A DNA stretch of 64,000 nt from Fibrobacterota bacterium (GTDB taxonomy: Bacteria > Fibrobacterota > Fibrobacteria > UBA5070). Made by a program: the position numbers and the translations under genes. Shown in pieces: positions 24,261 through 33,376 of this stretch. The DNA lies in assembly GCA_016715065.1 (NCBI GenBank), contig JADKBN010000015.1:165860-229859 (forward strand), given 5' to 3'. Within the stretch, counting starts at the first letter, position 1; each line of letters starts with the position of its first letter. The notes beneath the pieces are model-generated. The model ran no database searches. It worked only from the letters and a program-made list of their open reading frames with translations, and was not told where the DNA came from.

Positions 24261-25670
24261 ATGAATCCCACAACCGAGATCTTGGGCACCCATCAGAAAG
24301 CGCTCCTGGTAAATCTGGCACCGGACCGCTACGGCACTTTCGCGGAAATCGGAGCTGGCCAGGAGGTGGTCCGGTGGTTTTTCCGGGTTGGTGGTGCGGC
24401 CGGAACGGTATCCAAGTCCATGAGCGCCTACGACATGGCGGTGTCCGACGCCATCTACGGCAAGTGCGAGCGCTATGTCGCCAGACCTCGACTCCAGAGC
24501 ATGCTGGATCTGGAATTCGATCTCAACCTGTCCAGACTCGATCAGTCACGCGGAGAATCCACCGCATTTTTCGCTTTCGCCGACACGGTCGCGGCGCGAA
24601 ACTTCAGGGGCACAAACGAGCAGCACGGCTGGATGGGTGTCAAGTTCCAGGCCAAGCCCCGGCAAGCTCCCTCGCAGATCACCATCCACGTGCGGATGCT
24701 GGACAACGAGGCCTTGTTGCAGCAGGAAGCGCTCGGTATCGTCGGGGTAAACCTGCTCCACGGAGCCTTTTTCCTTTCCAACGAACCACCCCGCATCGTG
24801 GAATCGCTTCTGGACGGACTCTCCACCAATCGGCTGGAAGTCGACATGGTGGAATTCCACGGCCCGGCGTTCGATGGGACGGACAACCGCCTCATGAGCC
24901 TGGAGCTCGTTCGCCTGGGGCTGTCCAAAGCCGCCATGTTCTCCCCTTCCGGCGAGATCCTCCAGCCTTCCGAAATTCTACGCAAGCGCTCCGTGCTGGT
25001 CCAACGCGGCAGTTTCCGTCCCGTCTGCACCGTGAACCTCGACATGATGGAATCGGCCCGCGAACACCTGGTGGCCGACCCGAACCTCTCCGACGAACCG
25101 TTGGAGATCTTCGAGATGACCATGTCCAATCTCGTGGATCCTTCCAGCCAATCGATCGACCATGGCGATTTCCTGGCGCGCGCCGACCAGCTGGCGGCGT
25201 GCGGCAAGATCGTCCTGATTTCCGACCACTCCGAATTCTTCCGGCTGGGAGCGTGGATTTCCCGGTTCACCCGCGAGAGGATCGCCATCGTCCTTGGAGC
25301 CCAGTCGTTCGAACAGCTCTTCGACGAAGGCTTCTACCACGGCTTGGACGGAGGCATCCTGGAGGCGTTCGGGCGGTTGTTCAAAAACGACTTGAAACTC
25401 TACGTCTATCCGTGGCTGGACCCTGTCTCCGGACTTCTCCGCACCGCGGACAATATCCGGCTCAACGGGCACCTGAGGTCGCTGCATGCCTACCTGCTGG
25501 ACCGGGGGGTGGTGGAAAACATCCCTTGTCGCAAGCCGGAATGCCTGACGGTCCATTCGCGCGAGGCCATCGCCCGGATCGAAAAGGGCGATCCCGCCTG
25601 GATGCCGATGGTCCCGCAGGAAGTGGCCGAGGTCATCCGCCGCGGAGGGCATTTCGGGTGGAAGGAATGA
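24261..25670 (+). CDS. Conserved protein of unknown function (469 aa)
   Basis: A cytoplasmic protein of 469 residues with no signal peptide or membrane segment. The N-terminal part (DRYGTFAEIGAGQEVVRWFF, RVGGAAGTVSKS, AYDMAVSDAIYG, about residues 22-66) matches a widely conserved family I recall from Bacteroidota, Planctomycetota and others, often labelled in databases as a nicotinate-nucleotide adenylyltransferase-like or unrelated protein without proof. No nucleotidyltransferase HxGH motif is visible. Other conserved stretches are HGWMGVKFQ, VRMLD, GVNL.HGAFF, DMVEFHGPAF and VLVQRGSFRPV. It is divergent from the dcw operon and shares its upstream region. I do not assign a reaction. Confidence 0.8.
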   Translation: MNPTTEILGTHQKALLVNLAPDRYGTFAEIGAGQEVVRWFFRVGGAAGTVSKSMSAYDMAVSDAIYGKCERYVARPRLQSMLDLEFDLNLSRLDQSRGESTAFFAFADTVAARNFRGTNEQHGWMGVKFQAKPRQAPSQITIHVRMLDNEALLQQEALGIVGVNLLHGAFFLSNEPPRIVESLLDGLSTNRLEVDMVEFHGPAFDGTDNRLMSLELVRLGLSKAAMFSPSGEILQPSEILRKRSVLVQRGSFRPVCTVNLDMMESAREHLVADPNLSDEPLEIFEMTMSNLVDPSSQSIDHGDFLARADQLAACGKIVLISDHSEFFRLGAWISRFTRERIAIVLGAQSFEQLFDEGFYHGLDGGILEAFGRLFKNDLKLYVYPWLDPVSGLLRTADNIRLNGHLRSLHAYLLDRGVVENIPCRKPECLTVHSREAIARIEKGDPAWMPMVPQEVAEVIRRGGHFGWKE

Positions 25671-25690
25671 CAGAAATCGGCAACAATTCC

Positions 25691-25706
25691 CGATCCAAGG
25701 GGATCG
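25691..25706. terminator. Hairpin between convergent genes
   Basis: CGATCC (25691-25696), loop AAGG, GGATCG (25701-25706), in the 42-base gap between the plus-strand gene ending at 25670 and the minus-strand gene ending at 25713. Only six base pairs and no strong U-run. Confidence 0.4.
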
Positions 25707-25712
25707 TCCAGC

Positions 25713-26666
25713 CTATTTGACGGGAATCGACATGCGGCCCACGATCTGCCCTGCTGTGGTCCGCACCTCCAGCGATGCCCAGCCCGGTTGGGCTGCGGCC
25801 CTCCCGGATGCCGACCAGGTCCGGAACCCACCCATGCGTCCGCCCTGCACCACCAGCCTTGTCTGCGACAATTCATGTCCGTCGCGGTGCCACGCGTGCA
25901 CCAGCGAGTCCCGCATCCCCCTCGGGGCGAAGACCGGTGTCCACGCCCAAATCGTCCGTCCCGGCGGGCAGGTCCGCAACGTGTCCACCGGTTCGCGCTG
26001 GCTGATGCCCGAGGTGAAGACCCCGCGCTCCAATCGCATGGGAACCGGCGCGATCCAGGATGACCCCGCCACCGCCAGCAGCGCTCCGGCGAACGTACCC
26101 ATCGCCGGCCCCGGCCATGGCCGCCTGGACCCAAAGGCGAATCCGGAAACGAGACCTGCCAAGCCTCCGGCCAAGGCCAGGGCCGCCAGCGTGTGGATTC
26201 CCGTGGCCACCGGCACCAGAAAAGCCAAGGCGGCGAACTGGACCAGCGATTTGTGCAGCATCGCCAGGCGCAGGCGCGCAAGGATCCACAGATACAGCGG
26301 ATCGAACACGGTGGTGCCCGCCAAGGCGATCAGCAGCACGGTGAACACCGCATTGGGGGAATTCCATGTGGTGGAACGGATCCAGAACGGCAACACGAAA
26401 AACAGGATCTCCTGGCTGGCGCTCTGTTCCACCCATGCCAAAACAAACGCGACGATCCGCTGCCAACGCGAAGGTTGGTCCGGAAGTTTCCTGCGCAGTA
26501 ACGCCAACAACCCCAGAAACAACCACATCGCCCCCAGGAGCCAAGCCAGCCTCTGGGCCTGCTCATAGCGGCGAACCACGAAAAACGCGCTCCACAGACC
26601 CATCACCAGCGATATCCATGGTACCAGTCGGACCATTCGAGCGCGCCAGGGATTATCCGGCGTCAC
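25713..26666 (-). CDS. Membrane protein with C-terminal DUF2914 domain
   Basis: A 317-residue protein. The first 210 residues hold about seven hydrophobic helices, the family part often annotated DUF5924. The C-terminal 100 residues form a DUF2914 domain: GVFTSGISQREPVDTL, RTIWAWTPVFAPRG, VHAWHRDGHEL and a closing GWASLEVRT strand. The function is unknown. GTG 26666 overlaps the hydrolase TGA (GTGA); the open frame extends further upstream but would run deep into the hydrolase gene. It is the last gene of a three-gene operon with the hydrolase and YiaA-like genes. Confidence 0.75.
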   Translation of the reverse strand: MTPDNPWRARMVRLVPWISLVMGLWSAFFVVRRYEQAQRLAWLLGAMWLFLGLLALLRRKLPDQPSRWQRIVAFVLAWVEQSASQEILFFVLPFWIRSTTWNSPNAVFTVLLIALAGTTVFDPLYLWILARLRLAMLHKSLVQFAALAFLVPVATGIHTLAALALAGGLAGLVSGFAFGSRRPWPGPAMGTFAGALLAVAGSSWIAPVPMRLERGVFTSGISQREPVDTLRTCPPGRTIWAWTPVFAPRGMRDSLVHAWHRDGHELSQTRLVVQGGRMGGFRTWSASGRAAAQPGWASLEVRTTAGQIVGRMSIPVK

Positions 26667-27571
26667 GGCATGCCTACCAACATCCAGGTCCAGGCGTCGG
26701 CGAACACCGCTTGGCCATCGGGCCACCGTGGCGTGTTGGCATCCAGCGCAAGGCACGAATGGCAGGGCACGGGAACCTCCCGCTCCGCGGATGGATCAAG
26801 GTCCGTCGAAAGAATCCTCGACCTGCCCCAGGGCGGGTCTCCAGATTCGATCCGCGCGAGCGCTCCGCCGCCGCAGAAGATCTCCGCCACCCGTGACCCA
26901 ACGGAAAACGGCACCATTTCGTCGCGCTCGTGCAAGAACGCCAATCGCTTCGAACCGGCATGCCAGATCGCTTCCAGGACCCAGTCGGCGATCGCGCCCG
27001 ATTGGCGACACCAGTCGGCCCATCCGATGACGACCGCTCGTTCCACCGGATGCATCCGGGCGGCCAGAGCGGCGTATCCGGCGCCCAGGGAATGGCCGAA
27101 CACCGCGATCTTCTCCCATGCGGGGTCGCCTCCGGACAGGAATTGACCCCAGTTTTCCTGTGGGAAGGCGAGCTCGAGGTGGCTCAACGCCGCGACCAGG
27201 CGGCCCAGGATGGAATCTGGCGGTGCGATCGTCACCATCGATGCGCGATCGCCCCCGTCCCAGAAATCCATCCGCAAAACTCCATGGAGCGACGGATTTT
27301 GTCCTGCCATCTCGTTTATGGTCCGGTCGTTGGGATAACGCAACACCAACGCGTGCGATCCGAGGTCGGATGCCTGGTCGGCCAAAAGACGGTAGTCGCG
27401 CGGCTGCGCTCCGGTGCCGGGCAGGACCAGGACGAGTCTGTCGTGGCGCAGTTGCGCGCGCGGGGCGCTCCGGTAGTGCGGGCCGGTCCAACCCGCGATC
27501 CGGGAATCCGCATCCCGGGGCAGGAGAAATCCCCTGCCGGGCCTTGCTGTTGGATCGCTGCTGGGCTGCAT
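26663..27571 (-). CDS. Alpha/beta hydrolase of unknown substrate
   Basis: A 302-residue predicted serine hydrolase. LVLVLPGTGAQP (about residues 46-57) forms the oxyanion strand, and the nucleophile elbow is GHSLGAG near residue 160 (FGHSLGAGYAALAA). A late aspartate (HERDEMVPF) and a histidine (CHSCLALD) could complete the triad. It looks like the BPSS1187-type hydrolase family, but I am unsure. No signal peptide is evident. It lies 25 bases after the YiaA-like gene and overlaps the DUF2914 gene, so it is probably co-transcribed with both. Confidence 0.75.
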   Translation of the reverse strand: MQPSSDPTARPGRGFLLPRDADSRIAGWTGPHYRSAPRAQLRHDRLVLVLPGTGAQPRDYRLLADQASDLGSHALVLRYPNDRTINEMAGQNPSLHGVLRMDFWDGGDRASMVTIAPPDSILGRLVAALSHLELAFPQENWGQFLSGGDPAWEKIAVFGHSLGAGYAALAARMHPVERAVVIGWADWCRQSGAIADWVLEAIWHAGSKRLAFLHERDEMVPFSVGSRVAEIFCGGGALARIESGDPPWGRSRILSTDLDPSAEREVPVPCHSCLALDANTPRWPDGQAVFADAWTWMLVGMP

Positions 27572-27595
27572 CGTGCCTGCCTCTGCTGGGTGCCG

Positions 27596-28000
27596 TCAAC
27601 CGGCGGAGGAATCGTCTCCCAAATCGCGGACATTCTTCTGGACCGCGACTGCGGAGAATAGCGCCAGCACGAAAGACATCGCGTAGAAGCCCTTTTCGCT
27701 CAAGGTGAGCGTGGCGTTCCAGAGTCCAACGCTCAGGAGCAGGACGCTCAGGACGGTGGAAAACCAGGAAATCCCGAAAAACAGGCCGGTCACGCGGATT
27801 CCTTCCTGGCGATCGCGAACCACTTTCTGGAGCGTGACCGCCGAAAAGAGTCCGTACATCAAAACCGTGAAGTAATAGCCCTTCTCGTTGAGCTGCATGG
27901 CGGCGTTCCACAGGCCCACCATGTAGGCGAGGATTCCGGTGATTAGAGTTGCCCAGGACGCCCCGACAAACGCGGCCGACGGCTTGTATTGCTTGATCAT
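27596..28000 (-). CDS. YiaA/YiaB-like inner-membrane protein
   Basis: A 134-residue protein of two similar halves, each with two membrane helices, matching the YiaAB two-helix domain twice. Repeated signatures are GLWNAAMQLNEKGYYF and GLWNATLTLSEKGFYA, followed by 'LFSAVTLQKVVRD' and 'LFSAVAVQKNVRD'. The function is unknown; the internal repeat shows an old duplication. ATG 28000 begins the first helix region (MIKQYKPSAAFVGASWA). It is downstream of tRNA-Ser. Confidence 0.88.
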   Translation of the reverse strand: MIKQYKPSAAFVGASWATLITGILAYMVGLWNAAMQLNEKGYYFTVLMYGLFSAVTLQKVVRDRQEGIRVTGLFFGISWFSTVLSVLLLSVGLWNATLTLSEKGFYAMSFVLALFSAVAVQKNVRDLGDDSSAG

Positions 28001-28101
28001 TTCCTGACCTTTCGGATTGGTAGGTGCACGCGAACCCTCGTTCGGCCGTCTCCGGGTCGGAGGACGATCGACGAGCTCGGTCCCGCTGATGATCGGGAAA
28101 A

Positions 28102-28184
28102 CGGAGGGGGAGGGATTCGAACCCACAAGTCCTTGCGGACGGCGGTTTTCAAGACCGCTGACTTAGCCGTTAGCCTACCCCTCC
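28102..28184 (-). tRNA. tRNA-Ser (UGA anticodon)
   Basis: On the minus strand the acceptor stem GGAGGGG pairs with CCCCTCC, followed by discriminator G. The anticodon stem GCGGT/ACCGC encloses the loop CTTGAAA with anticodon TGA. A long variable arm (GTCC, loop GCAA, GGAC) is typical of serine tRNA. The T loop is TTCGAAT; its stem GTGGG/CCCTC has one U-U mismatch. CCA is not encoded. It reads UCA codons. Confidence 0.93.
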
Positions 28185-28208
28185 TTTGGAGGAAGCAGAA
28201 ATGTAGTC

Positions 28209-28874
28209 CTATGCTTCGCCAGCCCAAGCCACGCAGAGCCCTCGAACCGACGAAGCACCCCTGGCAAGCAATCCGGAGGCGCATGCCGACAGCGTGGAGC
28301 CCGTGGTCAGCACATCGTCGACCAGCACGATCGGCAGTCCAGGCTGGAAACGATCGGTAGGCTCGAAGGCCCCCGTAAGATTCGCCGCCCGCTCGGAGGC
28401 GGAAAGCCTGGTTTGCGTTCCCGTCTCCCGGATGCGCCGGACCCAATCGCGTTCCATCCGCACTCCTCGCAAGTTCGCCCATTGGCGGGCCAGAAGTTCG
28501 CTTTGGTTGTAGCCTCGCTCTCGCTGGCGGTGGGGGTGCAGCGGGATCGGAACCAGCACAGAACCCTGCGGGAAAAAGTCTTCCCCGACGCATTGGTCCG
28601 CGATCGCCACAAGCTCCTGTGCCGCCTTGCGGACCCCGGAATACTTCAGGGCGTGGACCAAAGCCCGGACGGGTGGTACGACCTCGGGCCCACAGGCGAT
28701 CGACTCCAATCCAGCGGGACAGAGCGGAATCGATCTCGCTCGATGCGAATGCTCCCTGCACATCCCGCAAAGAACTCCCCCAGCCGAAGCTTCGCGTCCA
28801 CATCCGCAACACACCGGAGGCAGGAGGAATTCCCGCCCCCAGCGGGCGAGCCGGCCGATCACCGGAACGTTCAC
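28209..28874 (-). CDS. comF: ComF family phosphoribosyltransferase-like protein
   Basis: A 221-residue protein with a four-cysteine zinc-finger-like N-terminus (CCGCGREASAGGVLCGMC, about residues 22-39) and a phosphoribosyltransferase domain whose PRPP loop is IVLVDDVLTTGSTL (about 180-193). Other ComF motifs are LVHALKYSG, LVPIPLHP and RERGYNQSELLAR. ComF proteins act in DNA uptake during competence; a natural-competence role here is inference. GTG 28874 overlaps the rodA TGA as GTGA. It is the last gene of the mre operon. Confidence 0.9.
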   Translation of the reverse strand: MNVPVIGRLARWGREFLLPPVCCGCGREASAGGVLCGMCREHSHRARSIPLCPAGLESIACGPEVVPPVRALVHALKYSGVRKAAQELVAIADQCVGEDFFPQGSVLVPIPLHPHRQRERGYNQSELLARQWANLRGVRMERDWVRRIRETGTQTRLSASERAANLTGAFEPTDRFQPGLPIVLVDDVLTTGSTLSACASGLLARGASSVRGLCVAWAGEA

Positions 28875-30097
28875 TCGTCTTCTCCCAGCCTCATGTGCAA
28901 CAGGAACCCGACGAGCATCATGCAAGTGATCACGAAGGATCCGCCGTAGGAGAGAAACGGCAAGGGCAGACCGGTCACGGGCATCAAACCCAACGTCATC
29001 GCCACATTGACCAGGGTATGGAAGGAAAAGATCGTCACCGCGCCCACGATCACAAGGTTCCGGAATCTGTCCGATTCCTCGAAGCACATCTGGAGACACC
29101 GGACCAGGAAGGCCAACAGCAGACCCAAGACCATCGTGCACCCGACGAACCCGAACTGCTCGGCAAGCACCGCGAAAATGAAATCATTGTGCTCTTCCGG
29201 AAGAAACTGCAGGTTGCTCTGGCTGCCTTGGCCGAACCCCTTGCCCCAGAGCCCACCCGATCCGATCGCCACCTGGGACTGCAAGACCTGGTATCCGGTT
29301 CCACCGGGATCCCTGGTGGGATCGATGAAAGTCAGGATCCGGGAGCGCTGGTGGGATTTCAGAACCTGGCTCCAGACCACCTGGGATGCCAGCCCGGATA
29401 GCAATATCGCAAACAGGAAAAACGTGGCCACCTTCCCCGACAGTTTCCGGACATACCACCGCTGGTACAGCAGGAGCCAGGCGAAGATGTTGTAGACCGC
29501 CCAGGCGGTGAAATGGAAGGAAAGCCCCACCGAAACGAGGGGGCTGGCCAGAATCAGCAATTCCAGCACGGTGAAGCCGCTCCAAAACAGCAGCACGACA
29601 AAGACAGTGGCCAACGACAGGGCCGTGGACAGGTTCGGCTGTTTCAAAATCAGGACGAAGGGAATGAAGAAGAAGAAGAAGGGGACGATCGCGGGCTTGA
29701 GGTTGTTGAGGCCGACCTTTCGGTCGGAAAAAAGCCGGGCCAGGGCCAGCAACACGCCCAACTTAGCGAACTCACTTGGTTGGAAGTGGAACCCTCCGAT
29801 GGCCAGCCACCGTTCCGCACCTTTGGCTGAGGCGGAAACGAACAGCAGTGGGATCTGGAGCGCTCCCCAAAGCAGGTAGGAGGTCTGAAACCAAAACCGC
29901 CGCGGAACCAAGGTCACGGCCACCATGGCCCCGATCCCCACACCATACCCGAAAAGTTGTTTCTTCCAATACTCGGCTTCCATCGGGGAGGTGGAAATGG
30001 AGTAAAGCAGCGTAATGCTGATCCCTGCCAAGGTGGCGACCAGTCCGAAAAGGACGATGTCAAAACGCGTCTTGATGTCCTGGCTGCGTTGGATCAA
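28871..30097 (-). CDS. rodA: Elongasome peptidoglycan polymerase RodA
   Basis: A SEDS glycosyltransferase of 408 residues with about ten membrane helices that works with PBP2 in lateral wall growth. Signatures are GAERWLAIGGFHFQPSEFAKL (split near residues 93-113), ILKQPNLSTAL, GSGGLWGKGFGQGSQ, LPEEHNDFIFAVLAEQFG and TGLPLPFLSYGGS. The 'QPN' version of the usual QPD motif also occurs in this genome's FtsW. TTG 30097 overlaps the mrdA TGA as TTGA and has GGAG upstream. Its place after mrdA identifies it as RodA rather than a second FtsW. Confidence 0.95.
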   Translation of the reverse strand: MIQRSQDIKTRFDIVLFGLVATLAGISITLLYSISTSPMEAEYWKKQLFGYGVGIGAMVAVTLVPRRFWFQTSYLLWGALQIPLLFVSASAKGAERWLAIGGFHFQPSEFAKLGVLLALARLFSDRKVGLNNLKPAIVPFFFFFIPFVLILKQPNLSTALSLATVFVVLLFWSGFTVLELLILASPLVSVGLSFHFTAWAVYNIFAWLLLYQRWYVRKLSGKVATFFLFAILLSGLASQVVWSQVLKSHQRSRILTFIDPTRDPGGTGYQVLQSQVAIGSGGLWGKGFGQGSQSNLQFLPEEHNDFIFAVLAEQFGFVGCTMVLGLLLAFLVRCLQMCFEESDRFRNLVIVGAVTIFSFHTLVNVAMTLGLMPVTGLPLPFLSYGGSFVITCMMLVGFLLHMRLGEDE

Positions 30098-31998
30098 TCT
30101 CCGCCTCCCGCGACTTCGGGGACCCAGCGTCGCCGATCGAGACTGTCGGAAGGATCCAGCCGACCCGTTTTCTTGAAATAAGTCTTCAACAGCGCCCCCG
30201 CGATCGGTCCCGCGACGGAGCCACCGTGACCCGCATTTTCAACGATCACTCCGATGGCGATTTCCGGCGCGTCCAGCGGTGCTGCGGCCACGAACAGCGC
30301 GTGAGTCTTTTCGCCGTGTGGGTTTTCCGCCGAACCCGTCTTTCCTCCCACCCGGATGCCCTTCAGCCGCGCGGCACGCCCCGTCCCGCGCCGCCCATTG
30401 ATCACGCTGTCCATCGCGTCGTGGATGGTATGGATGGTCTCTTCCGACCACTTCAGATGGCTGAGAGTGTCCAGCGAGTAGGTCCGCACCATCTTGCCGT
30501 CCGAAGGCTCCAAGATCGCCTGCATCAAGTGCGGCCTCATCACGTTGTGGCCATCGGCAACTCCGCCCACCATGGTGGCCAATTGCAATGGTGTGACCAA
30601 TTCTCCTTGTCCGATCGCCAGATTGAGGATCAAACCCCGTGCCCATTTCCACCCAAGGCGTTTGTTGCGACGCTCGTGGATGGCCGAGTCCACGAGAAGT
30701 CCACTTTTCTCGTTGGGCAGGTCAATTCCTGTTCTGGACCCGAGACCCAAGGAAGCGGCAGTCTTGTTGATCCACGGCATGTCCACTTGCAACCCGACCT
30801 GGTAGTAGTAGACATCGCAGGATTGGGTCAGGGCACCATTCAACTCCAAGCTGCCATGGAAAGGTTGTTTTTCCTGCCAGCAACGCTGGTATCGCGCCCC
30901 GAAGTGATAACCACCGCGGCAAGCCACAGGAAAATGGTGTTGCGCACTCACGCTCCCGGACACCAGCCCCGCCAGCGAAGAGACGATCTTGAAGGTCGAG
31001 CCCGGCTCGTAGGTTCCCTGGATGGCGCGATTGTTCAATGGCCGCCGGGAATCCAGAGCGAGTTTGGCCCACTCCCGAGCGCGCCGTCTGCCGGGAAGGG
31101 CGAAAATGTTCGGATCGATCCGCGGCGAACTGCACATCGCCAGGATTTCTCCCGAGCGGGGATCCAACGCGACCACCGAGCCCTTCAGGCTGTCAGGCAG
31201 GACAAATTCCGCAATCTTCTGGAGATCCAGATCGATGGTGGTCCGCACGTGCCTGCCTGGAATCGGATCCTTGTTCGGCATGTCCTGCGGGGTGCCTACA
31301 ATCCGCCCCTTGGCATCAACTTCGATCCAGCGGATCCCATCCTTGCCACGCAGATCGGATTCGTACTGCTGCTCGAGGCCCATCTGCCCGATCAGATCAC
31401 CCATGCGGTAATCCTGAAGTTTGAGCGAATCCAGTCGATCCTCGGGAATCTCCCCGATGTAGCCAAGTAGATGCCCGGCAAGCGCGCCATGCGGATACTC
31501 CCTACGCATGGCAACTTCCTGGAGAATTCCGGGCAGCCTGTACTGGTTCTCTGCGAACAAGGCGATTTCAGAAGGCGATGCATCCTCCAGCAAGACCGGC
31601 CTTTGCGATGGGGTGTGACGCGCCTGTCGGAAAAGCCGCACGAGAAACGAGGAGTCGAACAGCGCGGACCCATCCGAGTCCTCGAATTGGAGCAAGAGCT
31701 TGACCAGACTTTTTTCCCGGCCTCGAACCACAGCCGGATCGATCACCATGTTCCGAGAAGGGCGATTCTGCACAAGCGGTCGCCCCTCGCGATCCAGGAG
31801 CAGCCCTCTCGGGGCCTGGACTGGATCTTCCCGCAAGCGATTGGCTTCCGATTGGCGCAAGAGCGACTCGCCCTCGACGATCTGCAACTGGAACAGCCGA
31901 ACGATCAAAGCGAGAAACAGCACGACAAGCACCGCGATCATGGCCCACGTCCGCTGGTTGCGCTCGATCTGTTCCGACTGCCCGGTCGCCCCGATCAT
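30094..31998 (-). CDS. mrdA: Elongasome transpeptidase PBP2
   Basis: A class B penicillin-binding protein of 634 residues that cross-links lateral wall peptidoglycan with RodA. It has one N-terminal membrane helix (about residues 18-38), a dimerisation domain with RGLLLDREGRPLVQNRPS and YIGEIPEDRL, nucleophile motif STFK (in YEPGSTFKIVSSLAG), SCD (in TQSCDVYYYQVG, the PBP2-type SxD) and KTG (in VGGKTGSAENPHG). ATG 31998. It is 13 bases downstream of mreD and overlaps rodA. Confidence 0.95.
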   Translation of the reverse strand: MIGATGQSEQIERNQRTWAMIAVLVVLFLALIVRLFQLQIVEGESLLRQSEANRLREDPVQAPRGLLLDREGRPLVQNRPSRNMVIDPAVVRGREKSLVKLLLQFEDSDGSALFDSSFLVRLFRQARHTPSQRPVLLEDASPSEIALFAENQYRLPGILQEVAMRREYPHGALAGHLLGYIGEIPEDRLDSLKLQDYRMGDLIGQMGLEQQYESDLRGKDGIRWIEVDAKGRIVGTPQDMPNKDPIPGRHVRTTIDLDLQKIAEFVLPDSLKGSVVALDPRSGEILAMCSSPRIDPNIFALPGRRRAREWAKLALDSRRPLNNRAIQGTYEPGSTFKIVSSLAGLVSGSVSAQHHFPVACRGGYHFGARYQRCWQEKQPFHGSLELNGALTQSCDVYYYQVGLQVDMPWINKTAASLGLGSRTGIDLPNEKSGLLVDSAIHERRNKRLGWKWARGLILNLAIGQGELVTPLQLATMVGGVADGHNVMRPHLMQAILEPSDGKMVRTYSLDTLSHLKWSEETIHTIHDAMDSVINGRRGTGRAARLKGIRVGGKTGSAENPHGEKTHALFVAAAPLDAPEIAIGVIVENAGHGGSVAGPIAGALLKTYFKKTGRLDPSDSLDRRRWVPEVAGGGD

Positions 31999-32011
31999 TC
32001 CCGTAGAGCCT

Positions 32012-32512
32012 TCACCAATTGCGTGCCGTGGGCCGCGGCGGGCGCAGAGCGAACACGATGGCTCCGATCAGCATGGTGTAGAGCGTCGAAGGCAGGGCGA
32101 CCCGAAGGACGAATCCTGGCAAATGCCCCAAGCCATGGCGACTGACCAGGTGCCAGATCACATCGTGCAGCAGCGCCGCCAGGCCAAGCAAGGAGACCCG
32201 CAGGGGATAACCAAGGTGCACCCGACGCTCGTGGAGCTGGCCGATGGAGAAACCGACGATGGTCAGGGCGACACTGAAGGCGCCAACGGTTCCGATCGAG
32301 TAGGTATCCAAGGCCATGCCACAGAAAAAGCCCATCCATACCGCGGGCAATGCGCCTGTGCGCAGACAAAAAAGGACAAACACAACCAGGAACAAGGAGG
32401 GTTGAACTCCGTAGAGGGATACCAGCGGAGCAATGGTTGCCTGTGCGACCAGGGCAAGCGGAACCAACATTCCCCGCAGGATCTCTTTTTTCGTGTCGTC
32501 GGAAAAGGTCAT
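32012..32512 (-). CDS. mreD: Rod shape-determining protein MreD
   Basis: A 166-residue membrane protein with about five helices. Family features are the 'PSLFLVVFVLFCLRTG' segment, GFFCGMALDTYS (about residues 62-73) and a second-half 'GFSIGQLHERRV'. It couples MreC to the elongasome; its biochemical role is unclear. The ATG overlaps the mreC TGA as ATGA. Weak sequence conservation is normal for MreD; the operon position settles the call. Confidence 0.9.
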   Translation of the reverse strand: MTFSDDTKKEILRGMLVPLALVAQATIAPLVSLYGVQPSLFLVVFVLFCLRTGALPAVWMGFFCGMALDTYSIGTVGAFSVALTIVGFSIGQLHERRVHLGYPLRVSLLGLAALLHDVIWHLVSRHGLGHLPGFVLRVALPSTLYTMLIGAIVFALRPPRPTARNW

Positions 32513-33366
32513 CGACGAACCTCCGATTTCCCCGGGACGGTGGACAGGAAGGAGTCCGACATGACCCGAAGAGACGGAGGTCGTAACAACACAAAAACGG
32601 CGTTGACCGACCAGGGATCCTGAAACGGAGCAACCGAGGCGGTGCGCAAAACATTCGCAGGAGTCTTTCGGATGGAACCCACTTGACCGACCGGTATGCC
32701 TCGGGGGAAAATCCCCCCAGCGCCCCAGGTCATCAGGGTATCACCAGTTTTGATATCAGAAGTGACGCTGAATTCCACAAAGACGCCACTGCCATCGATA
32801 CTATGCAGGATTCCGGGATTCATGCTCCTCGTAGAAAGAACCGCTACGCGGCAATCCGGATCAGCAAGCGACTGCACCTTGGCGTGGGTGTTCGAAGACG
32901 AAAGAACCCGACCTACCAGACCGGTGGAGCTCAATACGGCCATTCCCTCCTTGACTCCGGAGTCGGAGCCGACATCGACGATCCAGAGCCCGCCCAACCG
33001 CAACGGATCGCGGCTCACCAGCCTGGCCCCGACGACAGGATGTCTCAGATTCCCCCGTATGCCCTCGAACTCTCGCAAGGAGGTTTGGAAATCGCCAAGC
33101 TGGAGCAAAACGGCCTTGTCCTGCTGCAATTTGACGTTTTCGGTTCGCAGCCGGTCCAGCTCCGCCTGCAGGCCTCGCCTGAAAACGACTTTCGAAACGA
33201 TGGCTTGGACAGGAAAAAGGACAGATCCTGTCAGAGCGATCCTGAGGTGACTCTGGGTCTGTGGGGACTGCGAGGAAATCCACATCCCGAAACCCACGAA
33301 CACCAGAAGCGAAACCAGTTCCCTTCCCCGAAACGCCAATCCAGCGAGCCATCGAAGAAGAATCAC
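32509..33366 (-). CDS. mreC: Rod shape-determining protein MreC
   Basis: A 285-residue bitopic protein with a short cytoplasmic N-terminus, one membrane segment (about residues 17-33), a coiled coil (about 60-90, RLRTENVKLQQDKAVLLQL) and two periplasmic beta domains, including DPLRLGGLWIVDVGSDSGVKEGM split near 118-141, GLVGRVL, DPDCRVAVL and a GDTLMTWGAGGIFPRGIPVG strand. It scaffolds PBP2 outside the membrane. GTG 33366 is supported by an AAGG six bases upstream. It begins ten bases after the mreB stop. Confidence 0.93.
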   Translation of the reverse strand: MILLRWLAGLAFRGRELVSLLVFVGFGMWISSQSPQTQSHLRIALTGSVLFPVQAIVSKVVFRRGLQAELDRLRTENVKLQQDKAVLLQLGDFQTSLREFEGIRGNLRHPVVGARLVSRDPLRLGGLWIVDVGSDSGVKEGMAVLSSTGLVGRVLSSSNTHAKVQSLADPDCRVAVLSTRSMNPGILHSIDGSGVFVEFSVTSDIKTGDTLMTWGAGGIFPRGIPVGQVGSIRKTPANVLRTASVAPFQDPWSVNAVFVLLRPPSLRVMSDSFLSTVPGKSEVRR

Positions 33367-33376
33367 GCGATCCCTT

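Noticed and set aside
24261..25670. Naming this protein nicotinate-nucleotide adenylyltransferase
   Set aside because: No nucleotidyltransferase HxGH or ISSTxxR-type motif is visible, so the common database label is not supported.
28081..28102. Possible terminator hairpin downstream of tRNA-Ser
   Set aside because: Only CCCG/CGGG can pair around an eight-base loop and the T-run precedes rather than follows the stem, so support is too weak.
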